Shown one piece after another: positions 36,650 through 49,700 of a stretch of 64,000 nt of DNA. Source of the DNA: Rhynochetos jubatus. Lineage: Eukaryota > Chordata > Aves > Eurypygiformes > Rhynochetidae. The position numbers were made by a program, and so were the translations under genes. Below the pieces are notes generated by a model. The model did no database searches. It was not told the origin of the DNA and worked only from the letters and a program-made list of their open reading frames with translations. Position 1 is the stretch's first letter. The number at the start of each line of letters is the position of its first letter. Location: the NCBI GenBank assembly GCA_027574665.1, contig CM050649.1, positions 65,562,150 through 65,626,149 of the forward strand. The letters are read 5' to 3'.

Positions 36650-39600
36650 ATTGCCTCTTTACCCCTCCTGCAAAGCAGCTCTTCAGGAGCAGCAAATTCA
36701 CACACCATGGTGAAGTCTTAGTCTGACTCCGGAATGTCTGCAGGAGGGAACAATTTCCTATGGATCTGTATCAGGAGCTTGTCCCAGGCAGCTGTCGCCC
36801 CAGTGTCCCATCAATGCAAAAACAAGTGACTAGTGCTGTCTGGAACCCAGTTAGCCTCCAGTACCTGGATAAATGAGGTAGTGATGCAAGCCATCAGTTG
36901 AGGCCCTGCTAGGGAATTTGGCAATGGTATTACGGAAGTAATGTGTCTATGGGTAATCAGCATTGCAGATATACTTGAAATTCTATAGAGGTTCAAGAAA
37001 ATGGGATTCTTATCTTGTGCTGAGAACACTAATGGCACACACAGGTCTCTCTCTCTCATAGGTGCCAAGAAATGAGCTCTCCCCAAGAATACTCCTCCTG
37101 CAGTCTGCAAGGCTCACCTGGGATCAGTTTCATGCAGAACGTGACTTTGAAATATGGCTTCTTCCCCCCAGACTGCAGTGTCTGCTGTATCCTTGCTGTT
37201 CAACCTGAGGATGGGACTGTGCTTAACTGCCACCTTACTATGAAAACAGAGGTAGAAGCAAAGTAGGAACAGAAGGCAGCCGTAAGCAAATACAAGTGTT
37301 TCTTGCAGGCTGCAGACATTCACAAGGTGCAGGAGATATTATGATGCCCTGCTCAGCTCAGTACAGGGCAGGAAACATCTGATGAATAGGGGGAAATGGG
37401 GAGATGTAGGAAAAGACTGTTGTGGGGTCATTCCTGAAGGTTATCACCACTGAACATAATTGTAAGTCATGGCAAAGCAGTGACCAGACTGCAAACTGGG
37501 TGTATGAAAAAAAAAAAAAAGAAAAGCTTATGTATTAGGAGGCTAAGAAGATCTCTTGTGATCTGTATGTATTCTAGGACAAAAGTGGAGGGAGCTGTGT
37601 AGATATCTCTGCCCAATTTAGTATTCCTAGCTGCCTCCAGCGGGGGGCGCGGGGGGGGAGAGCTCTAGAGCATGATTCACTTCATCCTAAAGTAGATGTT
37701 AAGATATGTCAGATGAGTCACAGCCTAAAATTGCCTATTTCACTCCATTGATTATAAAGGGAGCCCAGAGTGATTAGTTCAGATGAAGACAACTACAATT
37801 ATGAACAGTTAGGTGAGCTGAATCTCCTCAAAAACAAATTCTCAGTAAGGATGCAGGTATGGACAAGGTTTTGGTACACACCAGCTCAGCAGTGCAGAGA
37901 TAACCCTCTGCAGGCTTTACCCTGAGACCCATGCGGGAAAAGCCTTGCAATGGGCTCAGCCATGACAAGCAGAATTTGTACTTGTCCATATCATCTCCTC
38001 ATTTAAACACTGAGTCTTAAATCTACCCTATCAGTTACTCAAAGAGCTCTTATCTCTAAGAGAAAACGTGATTTCTGAGAAAAAAATATACCTGGCATTA
38101 GTCATGTGGGTTTATGCATCACAGTTTCCCCTTAAAGGCTTTGTGGGGTCTGCTTTCAACATCTAAGTCTGTACCTGGGTACATAAACTGGATTTCTACA
38201 GTGAACTGAGGTAATGCAGAAGTAGTAGCTATATGTCTTTCTATTACACAGATACTTGAAGTTTGGCCTATTGCTTCTAATGTAACAGAGTCCGTGAGGA
38301 CAGGAATGATCTGTTATTCTTCAGTGGAATGAGCTTAGTGGAAGACTGTAGCTGGAAGAGACACATCCTGGCAGAGGATCGGAGGGAAGACAGGACACAG
38401 GGGCAATCGGTAGGTCCATTGGTCCATCGGAGAAGTTGGCTCTGACTCGGCACCAGGGCTTCTCTGATGTGAGCCGCCCTTTCAGCCCTCTGCACAAAGG
38501 GTGTGTTGGGAGAAACTGCTTCCCTAGCCTTTCCTCCGGTCTGGCTTTGAAGAAGGCAGAAATGGCAAGAAAATAGGCAACCTGCCGGCCAGACCAAAGC
38601 ATTGTAAGCAAAATTTTCAATTTAATTTGTTTAATTACAAAAATTATTTATACAGCTGGGTTTCCCTTATCCACAAGTAGCTTACCTGGCTTATGGGAGA
38701 AGCGCTAAAGGGCAGAAATACCCATTCTTCTCTCCTCAACCGTCCATCCCACGTCCAGCTACACCTACACATTTTTATGCTGCACCTGTGCAAAGATACT
38801 TCATGAACTTACACAGGCCGGCAACAACAAAGAAGTTTCTTGAAACTGGGAGTTCGGTGCAGAAACACCCAACTAGCCTTAAGGGAATCACCTTGCAGCT
38901 GGTAGTATTGTCCTGGAAGTAAACAGCTACTTCTCAACCCATCACCCCAGATGGTGACGAGCTGACTGCATGGACAGAAAGCTGGCGATGCTCACCGACA
39001 CCATGCAAATCTATGGAAGACGTATTTGTATTCTCCAAAGGAGTACGTGGAGCAGGGGTGGTCCAGCCCTTGAGTCCTTGCAAAGCTAAGGTTTCAGGAT
39101 GGCATGCCTCATTATGCCCAGCCGTTTAGATGGGAAGAGCTGGAGCCAACAGAGATGTAATTAAAAGTCTGAAAGTTCTTTATAAAGAAATACTTCTCAC
39201 GTTTCCAGCTAATTGGTAATAATCATGTAAGCTTCCCCCTGCCCCCTAGTTTAACAGACTGGTGACATTTACATGTCTGGCTCATGGTTGCCTGATGGGG
39301 CTTGACATCTGTGTATGGCATAAGCTTTCAGCTACAGAGCTACATTCCCAGAGAGTGCTATGAGTGTGGAACAAATTCTGTTCACTTAATGAATGTGCTG
39401 TATAGTCTGCAATATTTGAGAAACAGGAAAGCAAGGCTACTCTTAGAAGCATCAGAAGAGCAGTCAAAATGGGACTTGGCTCAGACAACCCCTACAACTG
39501 TGAAGCACACATTGGTTAATATGAAACGGCCATGCAGACACTCTTCCGCACCAGTGGGATAAAAGCGTTAGGCCAGTAAGCCATGGGTCTGAGACACAGA

Positions 39601-40114
39601 GGTGGCTGAGACACCCTGCAGTGTGAGGAGGCAGGCAGCGTGGGCTGCTGAAGGAAAGCAGCAGCTTGGCAGAAGATGTTCACACTCACTGCTTGGCACT
39701 GTGCTGCAAGACCCAGGCTTATCCCCCCACGGGCACACTGCTCCTTCCGCACCATGCCCTTCCATGGGGGAATGTGCATCCATATGAGCTAGCTGGCCTG
39801 GTTCAGGATACAACCCTTCACCCTGGTAGGATTCCATGTGCCTCATGACCTGGAGCATGACACTGCCTTTGTTTGGGGGTGGCCCTGACTGAGGATTTTG
39901 GGTTTTCTCAGTGAAAATTTAGCTCAGAAGTAGTATCCAATAGCAAAAGAATATCTTCCTTTTGTCTTTCATGTTTCCTCTGTGGCTTATTTGTAAGAAG
40001 TAGGTGCAACAGAGAAAGAGATCAGGAAGTGTTTAATAACCTCCTGGTTATTTAGTCTGTAAATACCAAGCTTTGAGGGAACTTTGATATAAGAGTACAT
40101 CAAAAGACAGGGTT
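36650..40114. other. Unique noncoding DNA, no gene seen
   Basis: No interspersed repeat recognised. Contains an A run (37507-37520) and two G runs, six and eight G, at 37642-37658 separated by 'cgc'. Open frames are at most 106 codons, without domains. Confidence 0.5.
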
Positions 40115-40345
40115 AGAATTCAAAATTATCTCAACAAACAGGAGACGTAGGGTGAAAAAATAGCACAAAACTCAGTGAGATAAATGCAAGTTAGTTCAGG
40201 TATACCAAAACAAATCAACTAGCGACCTACTGGGTGGGGGAAAACTCAGTAGGAGTTGTGCAGGAAAGGATGTAGTGGTTGCGGTGCACCCATCATAGAC
40301 TGAACGTGAGGCAGAACTGTTATGTCAAGATAATAGTGAGACGTA
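40115..40345 (+). mobile_element. Diverged old CR1-like fragment (ORF2 middle/C-terminal)
   Basis: Reading plus, 'aaaactcagtgagataaatg' followed later by 'catcatagactgaacgtgag' and 'gcagaactgttatgtc' follows the order of the CR1 ORF2 segment that encodes the region after the catalytic Asp-Asp box ('...FNxxKCKVL...' then '...DHKLNMSxQC...'). The match is from recall of the family and is degraded, with broken frames. It would be an old copy, unlike the avian-type CR1 pieces elsewhere. It could be a coincidental resemblance; alignment to an amniote CR1 library would settle it. Confidence 0.45.
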
Positions 40346-40487
40346 TGAACAGAATTATAAAGCATCCAAAATAACTTTTGTTCAAAACTCAGCTATAGTT
40401 CAATGTCTGAGTTTGCACACTGTGTTTCAAGAAAGATGAAAACTGTCTGGGGAGAATCCCCAATGGAGAAAGATGGATTAACTGGGA

Positions 40488-40625
40488 AATTTAGTTTGAA
40501 GGGGACTTCTAGAGGTCATGTAGTCCAAAATGCTGCTCCAAACATGGTTAACTTCAAAACATTGTTCAAGATCTTGTCCAGACCACTTCTGAAAATTTCC
40601 AGTTCTACAGTCTCTCTGGGATATG
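40488..40625 (-). mobile_element. Diverged CR1 3' end, minus strand
   Basis: Reading plus: 'tttgaaggggacttctagag', 'gtcatgtagtccaaaatgct', 'ttcaagatcttgtccagacc' and 'cttctgaaaatttccagttc'. This is the order of a reverse-complemented older CR1 3' UTR and ORF2 end ('gaaggggcctctagaggtca', 'ccttgtccag', 'aatatctccaaggatgg'). It is distinctly more eroded than 19086-19375 and oriented opposite to the fragment at 40115-40345, so the two are separate insertions. Confidence 0.7.
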
Positions 40626-41433
40626 AGAAAGACTCAAGAAATGGGATTTTATCTCAGAAGTGCTCAAGTTCAGTGGGATTCTTTTGTGATTTGTAGGATT
40701 TAGATTAACTCTTAGGGAAGTCTTGGGTCTTCACTGAGGGCAGGCTAGCATCCCCATAATGTTCAGACATTCCCATATCCTGCACCCCATGGAAAATGCC
40801 CAGGATGAAAGTCTTTCCTCTGTCTCCACCTTATGACTAGTAAGTTGGTCTTGTAGCCAGCCCATGCCACTGGAAAGGTCTGAAGCAGCCTGGTCCTGAC
40901 TTGCAACACCATTTAGTTTTAAATATCTATTTGCTAAAATCTATAAATGAAAAAGGATTATGAATACCTGTGGTTTTCTTTATCAAATTATTGAAGCATA
41001 TTTAAATGACAGGATAACCAGAAAACATAGGAATCACTTGTGTGGTCAAAAGAATTATTTTATAATCCATTTTCACCTGTACCCTCTTCATATGTCTTCA
41101 CTGCAGATTCCGCCTGGATGACCACCACTAGCCATGCCAGCATGTGGGCTTTTCCATTGCAAATACCATGCCTGCACTCTAGTAGTGCATCTAGCCACAC
41201 AGTTTGGTGTCCTTTTTGCAGGGACCTTTGCCCTTTCCTGGTCAGTGCTAACAGATCACATCTGCCCAGGGTGAATGATGCACAGGCTCCAAAAGACCAC
41301 CAACATTTCACTGAGCTTTAAGTGCCTCCTCAACTATTTGTAGAACTGAGGGTCTCCAATTTGGAAAAGAGTCAAAGTCAGTAGTAGATTGAAGATATAC
41401 TCTTTTTTGATGGCTGGTAGATGTTAATGCCCT

Positions 41434-41458
41434 GCACACACACATAAACACACCCACA
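41434..41458 (+). repeat. CA-rich microsatellite
   Basis: Interrupted CA repeat ('cacacacacataaacacacc'). Confidence 0.8.
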
Positions 41459-42703
41459 TCTCTTTTTGTTTTGAAGTGATGAATTCACCACCATATAGCA
41501 ATTATCCAATTCAGAAATGAGTCATATTAACTACCAGAAGAGTGAAATCTGTCCACGCAGTAACTTTCAGCATTACGAATCTCTTTGAAGACTATCCATT
41601 TGAACTATTCGGTCCTGCATTTTAGGGGAAAATGGAGGTGCTGCTTTAGTTTGGCAGCGTAGAAGTCAGCCATCCAAGGACAGGCAAGAGGCAGGTGATC
41701 CAGGTAGAAGCAAAATCAAGCGAGGTCTGAAAACCTGCTGATGCAAATTTCAGCTCAGTGCTGGAATCCAGTGAAACCTTCAAACTCTTTGTTATTCATT
41801 AAGCAGATTGAAGGAGTGAAATGAATTTCAGCAAATTGTCCGCCTCTGCAGAGTACAATATGTTCATTTTGAAGGGAAAACGATGTATGGATGGAAGGTG
41901 AAGCGTAAGCCACACTTACCCTGGGGGGAAGGACGCGGGGTCAAATGTTTTTAAAAACTCCATGTTCCTCTCTCAATGCCCTTGCACGTACCTCACTGGC
42001 CTGTCTGCCTCCTTCAGTATGCAGTGGGGATAAAGTCCACCTGTCTGTTCTCACTTGCTCGTGTACTGATGTCAGGGCACCAAAGGTTCACAACTGCTGG
42101 CCTCACTGAGGTCCCTTAGGAGCCAGACTCTTGACTGATCCTATATTAAGGCTAACCTCTGGTTCAACCTGGCTCCCATGACATTTTGTTGGAGCTAATT
42201 CAAACTTTCTGTGTGGCCTGCTTGATTGAAATACAGAGGTAAAGGTGAGTAGGAAAGACTCTTCCTTCAGCCATTGTGCATGTTACCTTCTTCCTGCCAT
42301 TTGAGGGATTCATTTTGTTATAATTACTTGGTCAGACCTGTTTATTATTTGCTCTGTGACAGTCTCCATCAGAGACTAGAAGAATTTTTTTTGTGGAAAC
42401 CCACAGAAAGAGGCAGTCAACTAACAACCGTGTAACACGGCAGGAAAATAACCAAAGGAACATTTTCTCCTGTCTTACAGGGGAGCGGGGGTAGCTCACT
42501 CAGGTAGCAAGAGCTCAGCACCCTCTGCCCTCCCTTCCTTATTCCTTTTGTTTATCTCATGCTACGTCACCACAAGCATCCAAGCCCAACTTCCCTCCAG
42601 GGAAACACAGTGATGGTGTCTGGGTTTCAGCCTTGCCTGCCTGTCTGCCACGCTGCTTCTCTGCTGACCTCACACATCTAAGCTTAGAAACGCTCAGTTC
42701 AGA

Positions 42704-42724
42704 CCATCCCCATCCCCATCCCCA
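42704..42724 (+). repeat. CCCCAT hexanucleotide repeat
   Basis: Just over three copies of the hexamer in 'ccatccccatccccatcccc'. Confidence 0.85.
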
Positions 42725-45700
42725 CTCGAGGCACCAGCTCCACCTGGGAAAGAGGGAGGGGAACAGGCACTTGTCAGAATCAGCAGATGGAGGTTAGGTG
42801 TCTGCCACACCATGAGTGCAATGATGGTGTCTCTCCACTAACCACAGAAGGAACCTGGAAAAAGCTGCTGAAATGAACATGCTAAATGAGATGAATACAC
42901 TGACTCTCACCCAAGGCAATTAGAGGCTAGCAGAGTTAGGGGTAAGTAGTTTAAAGCAGAAGACTTTTTCCATCATCTACTTTTTATTTCCTGAAGTAGA
43001 AATGGTAAGAAACCCAGATCTTCAAGGTCCTAGAGGCTAAAGATTGCAGCATGCTACTTCAGAGCTTGCTTTATTAGTATTTAATTTCAGTCAGTCATCC
43101 TCTCCTAATGAAATGTCTCACCTATAACATTTCTCTGAGCTTTGATGGTTTATTTTCCATAGAAAATTATCTTTTGGCAGGCGTAACACTTTGTACAATT
43201 GAAGTTCCATTCTTGCAGTGAGTGCACGGCACTCTGCAGTTGTTAGCTGCACCCCTCAGCACATCATAGCACTCTCTTGTTGCCAGAAATACCCCAATGA
43301 ACACGGATTTCTCTCCAGGGCAAGTCTGTCTTCGATGTACACAATGCCTGGGAAGATGGGGCACAGATCACTTACGAAGGTTAATCTGTAATACCCTCTC
43401 CTAACAAAGTAGTTGCTCAGCCACGAAGAACCACCCCACACACTCCCTAGTTTGTTTCTGAAGAATGAAAAGTCATTCTGGAATTAAATCTGGTGTGGAA
43501 GTCCTCAGCCAAAATGTGCATTTGCTTGGGATATTTGAGAGGCAAAGGAGTGGGGGTAGATTGCCTGCATCTTATTGCACAGGTGGGTCGTATAACCCCT
43601 GGGCACTTTGGGTGAATTCAGACCACCTACAAGGGTACCTTGGGAAGATTTAGGCACCAGCCAAGGAATTCAGGGAAATGGTGAGCACTTTAAAAAGCCT
43701 ACAGCTGGCAAACCACGATCCATGTATCTGACCACAAAAGGGGACAGGCTGCAAAAAGGGGCAGCCCCACTGCAGCAAAAGGCGCCTGGGCTGGAGAGGT
43801 CCTAAAGGCACGCTCCGCTCTCGTGCACCCAGAAGCATGGGCAAACAGACCAAACACAACCCTCTGGCAAGAAGATTCCCAACAAGCATCATTTGCCCAA
43901 TTGAGGTTCATTCCAAAATTGTTTAAAATGTTAAATAGCCCGTCTTTTGGATGGCGGAGTCCCGAGCCACCTGGCAGCCCACAGCAGAGCCCCCTCACTG
44001 CAGTTTTGCTCTGTACATACTCCTGGGGCTTTGCTGTCTCCAATATAAGTGTGAAGTTCAATTGCCATAGCAACAGCATCGGGCAGGTACAAAATGCTTT
44101 ATTTTCTCCACTAGATGTAAAGGAAAACCTTTCTGCTCCAGGGAAAGGGACTGTCAGTCGTAATGAAGATTGTCCTCTCTTCTCTTACTTGGAAACATAG
44201 CAAGGAAAACTCTTTATTGATTTTTCATGAGGGAACTGGGGCTCCAGGATTAATTATCTTCCGCTGTTTATTTTTGCTATACAATAGGTATCCATATAGG
44301 CACAGGCAATAAGCATTTGGGCTATATATAATACTATCTACAAAGCAGCTGAGGGAATTTCTCTCTGCAGCAGACAGAGACGACGAGAAGAATGTGAAGT
44401 TGCATGGAAAATGATGCTGCTTTCCCAGCAGTGAGTGTCCTGGCCACATCGCAGGCCAGTTCTGACAAGGCAGAGACAGCAGAGGTGGCCCAGGGAGCTT
44501 TCTCCCTCCTTTTCCAGGCTGCTGGGGACTAGTACCCAGGCCAGATGTGTAGGGCATGCCTCCCTCTTCAAGACAGATCCAATTTCTGCCTGCTCTGCCC
44601 AGGGGGTAGCTTTTTCCAACAGGGATGGGATTGGGATACTCCCAGAGCTCATGGCTGGGCCAACAGAAGATGACATTACATCTGCCAAGATGCCTTACAT
44701 TGCCTCAACTTTAAATATTGCACACCTTGGAAAAGCTGGAGGAGAGGGGTGTCCAACAACACACCTCGAAGGCAGGTGTGGTTTTGTTACATTATACACC
44801 CGAAACCTCAATGATGGGATCATGCAGTTCAGGGAATTGTGCCCTGAAGAGGAAGAGGGGAAAGTGTTTGGCCACACATGTCCACATAGCCATCAGCCAG
44901 TGTATGTTGTAATTCATCATTCAGTTTATTTATTTGAGGGCTGTTCCTCATTATTTTGAAGTGGCCACTATTCCACACAACTGTTCAATTTTACTGTTGA
45001 AAATACCAGAATTAAATAAGCCTGGGACAGAGGTCAGAGAAAAGTTAATTACAATGAAGGGCCAATTCCCAGAGCATCCTAAGTTTCTAAATCATGGGGA
45101 CCGAATTTGTGTCCTTCTGTTTGGGTTTTGTCACAATTTTTGTCCTGTCACTGTTCTTGGCGGTTTAAAACAAATTGCTCCTAGTTCCCATTAACTCTGC
45201 AGCCACAATTACATTACCAGAGGGGAGCCTGGCACGCAGACATCATTCCTTTCGAAGTGGCAGCCTTGGCAGCCGAGAGCTCTCCTCCACCCGAAACACC
45301 TCCTAACCTACAGCTGAGAGATATAGCCACCTGGTGGCATTTGTGTCAGAAATAAAGGGCACACTTTTACAGTTAGTAATGACAGCAGAAAAGGGGAGAG
45401 TATGGTGTACCAATAACTATCAACAGTCTGTCCCACCGTGTTGCAGAAGACTATTAAATAAACAAGCCCTTTATAACAGCTTTTAAACTTTTTCCATTTC
45501 TTTTTTTTTTTTCTATACCTACATATCTTAAAATTAATTTTGATTTGAAGAATAAGGTCCAGGTACAAGCTGGCATCACAGCTTTCCAGGCACTTTTTGT
45601 ATGTAGCATCATCACTTGAGTAAGAAAGTGGTAAACCATGAGACAGCTGAGCAGTGTCGGTGTGTTTTCTGAGGAAGAAGAGCTCTGTGACGCTGTATAA

Positions 45701-46131
45701 TAAATACTAATTATTAAATGTGTATTTCCCTATTACGCAGTCTTTCCTTCAGTTTCCTAGGGAGTCAAAGCCCGGGTAAGCATTTTGTTTATTTAGCAGT
45801 GTTATTAACAATATCAGAGACGTTACAGATCAGAAGTGGCCAAACCCCAGACTATTTCATTGACAGGGATAACTTTGACCTGCCAAGGGAACCCATAAAA
45901 GAACAACAGAAGAGCAGCAAGGCCTTCCCATCAAAGGCACTGAAGGTTGCAGTTAACTGTATTCTGAATCATAAAAAGCACAAATGCAAAGTAACACTTG
46001 CTAACAGCCATCTCCAGTGCAACCTTCTAGCTAGAAACAATACATCTAAAAATACATCTGTGGATGAGGTCAGTAGGATTATCCCCAGTGAGAGTCAGAA
46101 GGGCAGGAACTAAATAATAATGCAGAACCAG

Positions 46132-46150
46132 AAAAAAAAAAAAAAAAAAA
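46132..46150 (+). repeat. Poly(A) run, 19 A
   Basis: Uninterrupted A run. No processed pseudogene or LINE was recognised directly upstream. Confidence 0.9.
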
Positions 46151-46727
46151 GGCTGCAGCAGTGGGAAAATATCCATCTCTTTGTTTATAGTTTCAGCTTT
46201 CCTGACCAGCTCCAGTATGTGATCTCTTTCCTACTGCTGAAACTTCAAGATCAAGTGAACACCGCCCACAGGGCAGCATAATTATTATAATAAAAATACG
46301 TTGAAAACCAACACAAACAGCTACTAAATAAAAACATTTTGTGGTAGAAGATTCCCACATCCCTGAGTAAAGACATAGATCTTGTGTCATTATGGCTGAC
46401 TGACTAATTTACTCATCAGTAGACAACAGTGTCCACTAGACTCTGTGTGTGTAGGTGAAAATGGGGCGGTCAAAATATATTCATAGGAACCTCTTCCCCT
46501 GCAGTTATGGGGTTTCTGAGAGCTCAATTCATGTCTGGCACATAAGATATTTCCCTGCTCCCACAAAAGCCTTGTGTGAAGAAGAAAATGTGGTGGCTTT
46601 TAGTCCTGTGAGCACACTCTTCAAGCCATCACCACAACCAAGCTGCCAGAAACGCCCACAAATAGCAAGAGGTGGCAGAGCTTTAGGGCATTCAAGGGTT
46701 TTTCCAGTAAGTGAATAAGAGGCATAA

Positions 46728-46778
46728 GAGAAAGAGAGAGAGAGAGAGAGAAAGAGAAAGAGAGAAAGAGAGAGAGAC
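46728..46778 (+). repeat. (GA)n microsatellite
   Basis: About 50 bp of GA repeats with AAAG interruptions. The plus frame across it reads as alternating Arg-Glu, which is a product of the repeat and not a gene. Confidence 0.95.
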
Positions 46779-49700
46779 CTTGCATTTATACTTCTGCCCC
46801 ATTGTCTGCTGGAAGCTAAGGCACAACCTGCAGATGTGTGCTGGGCTTACAAATCATACTAAAGCATCTGTGTCTGGGGAACACTTCTGCTTAAGTCAGC
46901 ACTTTCTTCCCTGACGGCCCAGAACTACGAGAGTTGACCTTACTGGCACTGCTGCTCCAGAAGAAACAGAAAGGACCATTTGCGTCACTAAAGCAACTCC
47001 ATCAGAGCGAAAGCACCACGACACCCACCGCAAGCCCTGCTGAACCGCGAGGTCCCCAGACGTGATTCTCTGTGAGTCTGCATCTGCTCCCATCACAAGT
47101 GCCAAAAACGCCCTTGACTTCAGCTAGAGCAGGATCAGGTGCCGTCTCGTGGGAAAGGCAGAGTCATCCTAGCAGGGAAAATCAGAGCCTATCAAATAAG
47201 ATAAAATACAGCGATTGTGAAGGAATCCTTCAGCGGGGATCTGGGGGCAAAGCACCCCTGTATTGCCATTATTGCTACCCGAGTCTCTTGATGAAACAAG
47301 AGTAGTTGTGAAACTCCAAGTCTACCCCCGGAGGGATGGGGCTGGTAAGTCAAGACACATTTTTTTATAACGACAGGAGTTGTTATGGTTTTTAAGCTCC
47401 CTGAATCTCTTTGGATAGCTGAGCAAAACTGACAAGGTTAATAAAATCTAGGCAGCTAAGAGGCAGCTGTGACACTGCTATTTGTGGAGCATCAAACCAA
47501 GAGGTCAAGCACACTGACTTCAGCCATGTTACACTTGGGATAAATGGGACCCATGTGATTTTTTTCCGGTTCACAACTGTAAAACACCACGGTGTTTGAA
47601 AGCTCAGGGTGTTTCGGCCCTGCTACACTCCCCGTATGAGCGCACTCCCCATGATGCTGTCCGTCTGGCATCCGTGCTGTGGGGCACAGCAGCATCCGGG
47701 CCCTGTATCAGGCTCATCTCCCCAGGCTCACCTCCCCAGGCTCACCCGGGGGTGTGCCAAGCCACGCCATGCCCTGGCAAAGGGCTGGCACTCCAGCAGT
47801 GCCAGCCAGGTCCCAGGCACATCCGCACCAGCCTCCTCTGCACCTCACAGCCACCTTTAGTCACATGGCAGCCTTCGTGGGTTCGCGGCTCATCCCTCCA
47901 GGGGCCTTGTACTTGCAGCCCACACAGCCCAGACACATAAATCCTGCTGGAGTGAGGATTCTGCCCTTTTTATAAAGTCATTTTCTTTAGATCACACAAG
48001 AAATGCACAGATCCAGTCCAAAGAAGAAATCATCTACATGCTGTGACATCCTCCCTTTGTCTTGCCACCCTAAACTCATTTTTGAAATTGAGGGAAATTC
48101 ATCTCGGGAGAGGAGAGTCTCCTTGTTCCCCAGACGTCACGAGGACGGCTGACCTTTGAAGGAGGGAGGTTCTCTGATTTTTCCATCTGTGTCTTTCAAA
48201 CCAATCTGTGAGACAGTTATACTCTCTTTTTGCTGCCATGAGGTAACCCCATGTCTGCTTTTGTCAGGTGATCAAGGTCCCTCACAACACGAGCCGATTC
48301 TTAGGGAATAAAATGTCTTTTCCAAATAATCACATAAGACATCAACAAAATAAAGCGTATTTAAAGCATACGCTAGCAGAGTTGCTATTTACCCTTGGAA
48401 TTATTTTCACAGTCAGAAAGTAAATTTTATTTGAACTGAGCATTATTGTAGATACAAGGCTGTATTTGTAGAGGAAGATTCCTACTGTTGGAGTTACAAA
48501 AGCTAAATGCAAGACAGAGCAAATTTCTTGACTGATAAAACAAAAATTAAATAAGCAGTTTCAAATATTTTTTAACTATGTCCTATTCTAATCTGAAGAC
48601 TCTGACATGTCTAACAGATGTGGAATTCCAGTTTAAGTCTAAATTTTATCAGCTGTTTAAAAGAAGCTGCGAAGTTCTCCTCCCAAAGACAGACCACCCT
48701 TTGCAGACCAAAGATCAGCCATGTGCCAGGTTCTGGATTTCTTTGTCCTCTGCTTATCGTAAGACACAAAAACACTAGTGAAATGTATAGCATTAATCTT
48801 ATATGTAAGTATTTGCAGAACTGAGCCACCATTTGATCCCACCGCACTGCTGAAGATAGGCAGCATTAGAGCCAGGAAATAAATCACAGTGTCAGGGCAT
48901 CCTCTTTCAGCTCTATCTGCTCAGTAAAAAACTCTGAGCATGGAAATTAGTGGAGTACTGCCTAATGAGACAGACTGGAGCAGACCTAACATCCAGTGGG
49001 TCTTTTCAGGGAAAGGCGATCTGGGTAGGAGTTGTGATTACATGTTTCTGACATTGGCTGCTGCTGGAAGGAGAGCACCAGATGAGATGTACTGCTCCAG
49101 CAAGTGCTAAGTTCTTAATTTAGGCACTTTATGGAAATTGTTGAAAAACATTCTAATTGGAAGCAACTTCTGCTTCTCCAGCATATAATTTTCCTCATTT
49201 TTTAGCGCTGAGGCATTTGCATGAAAACAAGCTCTTTGTTTTTAAAATTCCACTGCTCTTGTTGTTTATTCCCCACTGGAATTCATAATCCTGTGTTTGC
49301 ACAAAGCACTATAATTGGTTGCTGTGGAAGTGTTTCTATCAAAAGGAAATGATTATTAATAATCAAGAACGAACAGTTGCATAATAGAGATTAGTAAAAT
49401 AAGCATCATTCTAATAATAATGCTAATCTCCATGAAACCAATCTCTTCAAATGCTTTGAAACATAAACATATCCTAATGATAATTTCATCTTTAAACATG
49501 AAGAGCAGTAAGAACCAGAGAAACAAGTACAGGTGGAGGTTGGCTGTATCAACAGGAGCAGTGCATTTTGCAGCTGGCACTAAGTTCAAAATTCCACTGT
49601 GAGCTGAATGTGTCCCAGAATGATATTTATAAGATTCAACTGGCAATTAATGACTCAATATAGGCAATTTCTGTGGCCCAAAATACATGTAATAATAAAC

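Larger units (their letters stand above)
40626..46727. other. Unique noncoding DNA with simple repeats, no gene seen
   Basis: About 6 kb with no supported gene. Simple sequence includes CA-rich 41434-41458, a CCCCAT hexamer run 42704-42724 and a poly(A) run of 19 at 46132-46150. Frames at 44435-44959 (174 codons), 45718-46113 (131 codons) and, on minus, 43167-43441 look moderately protein-like but match no family I recognise. Confidence 0.45.

Noticed and set aside
42486-42520. tRNA-like A-box: 'gggggtagctcactcaggta' followed by 'gcaagagctc'
   Set aside because: No B-box (GGTTCGAxxCC type) follows at the right distance and no acceptor stem can be drawn.
43167-43441. Cys-containing minus-strand frames that looked like a small secreted protein
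   Set aside because: Two different frames would have to be joined, with no splice signals between them and no recognised cysteine pattern.
44435-44959. 174-codon plus-strand open frame
   Set aside because: Partly plausible composition but no known family and overlapping antisense frames. Not enough to call a gene.
46711-46914. Arg-Glu repeat protein frame
   Set aside because: Entirely produced by the (GA)n microsatellite.
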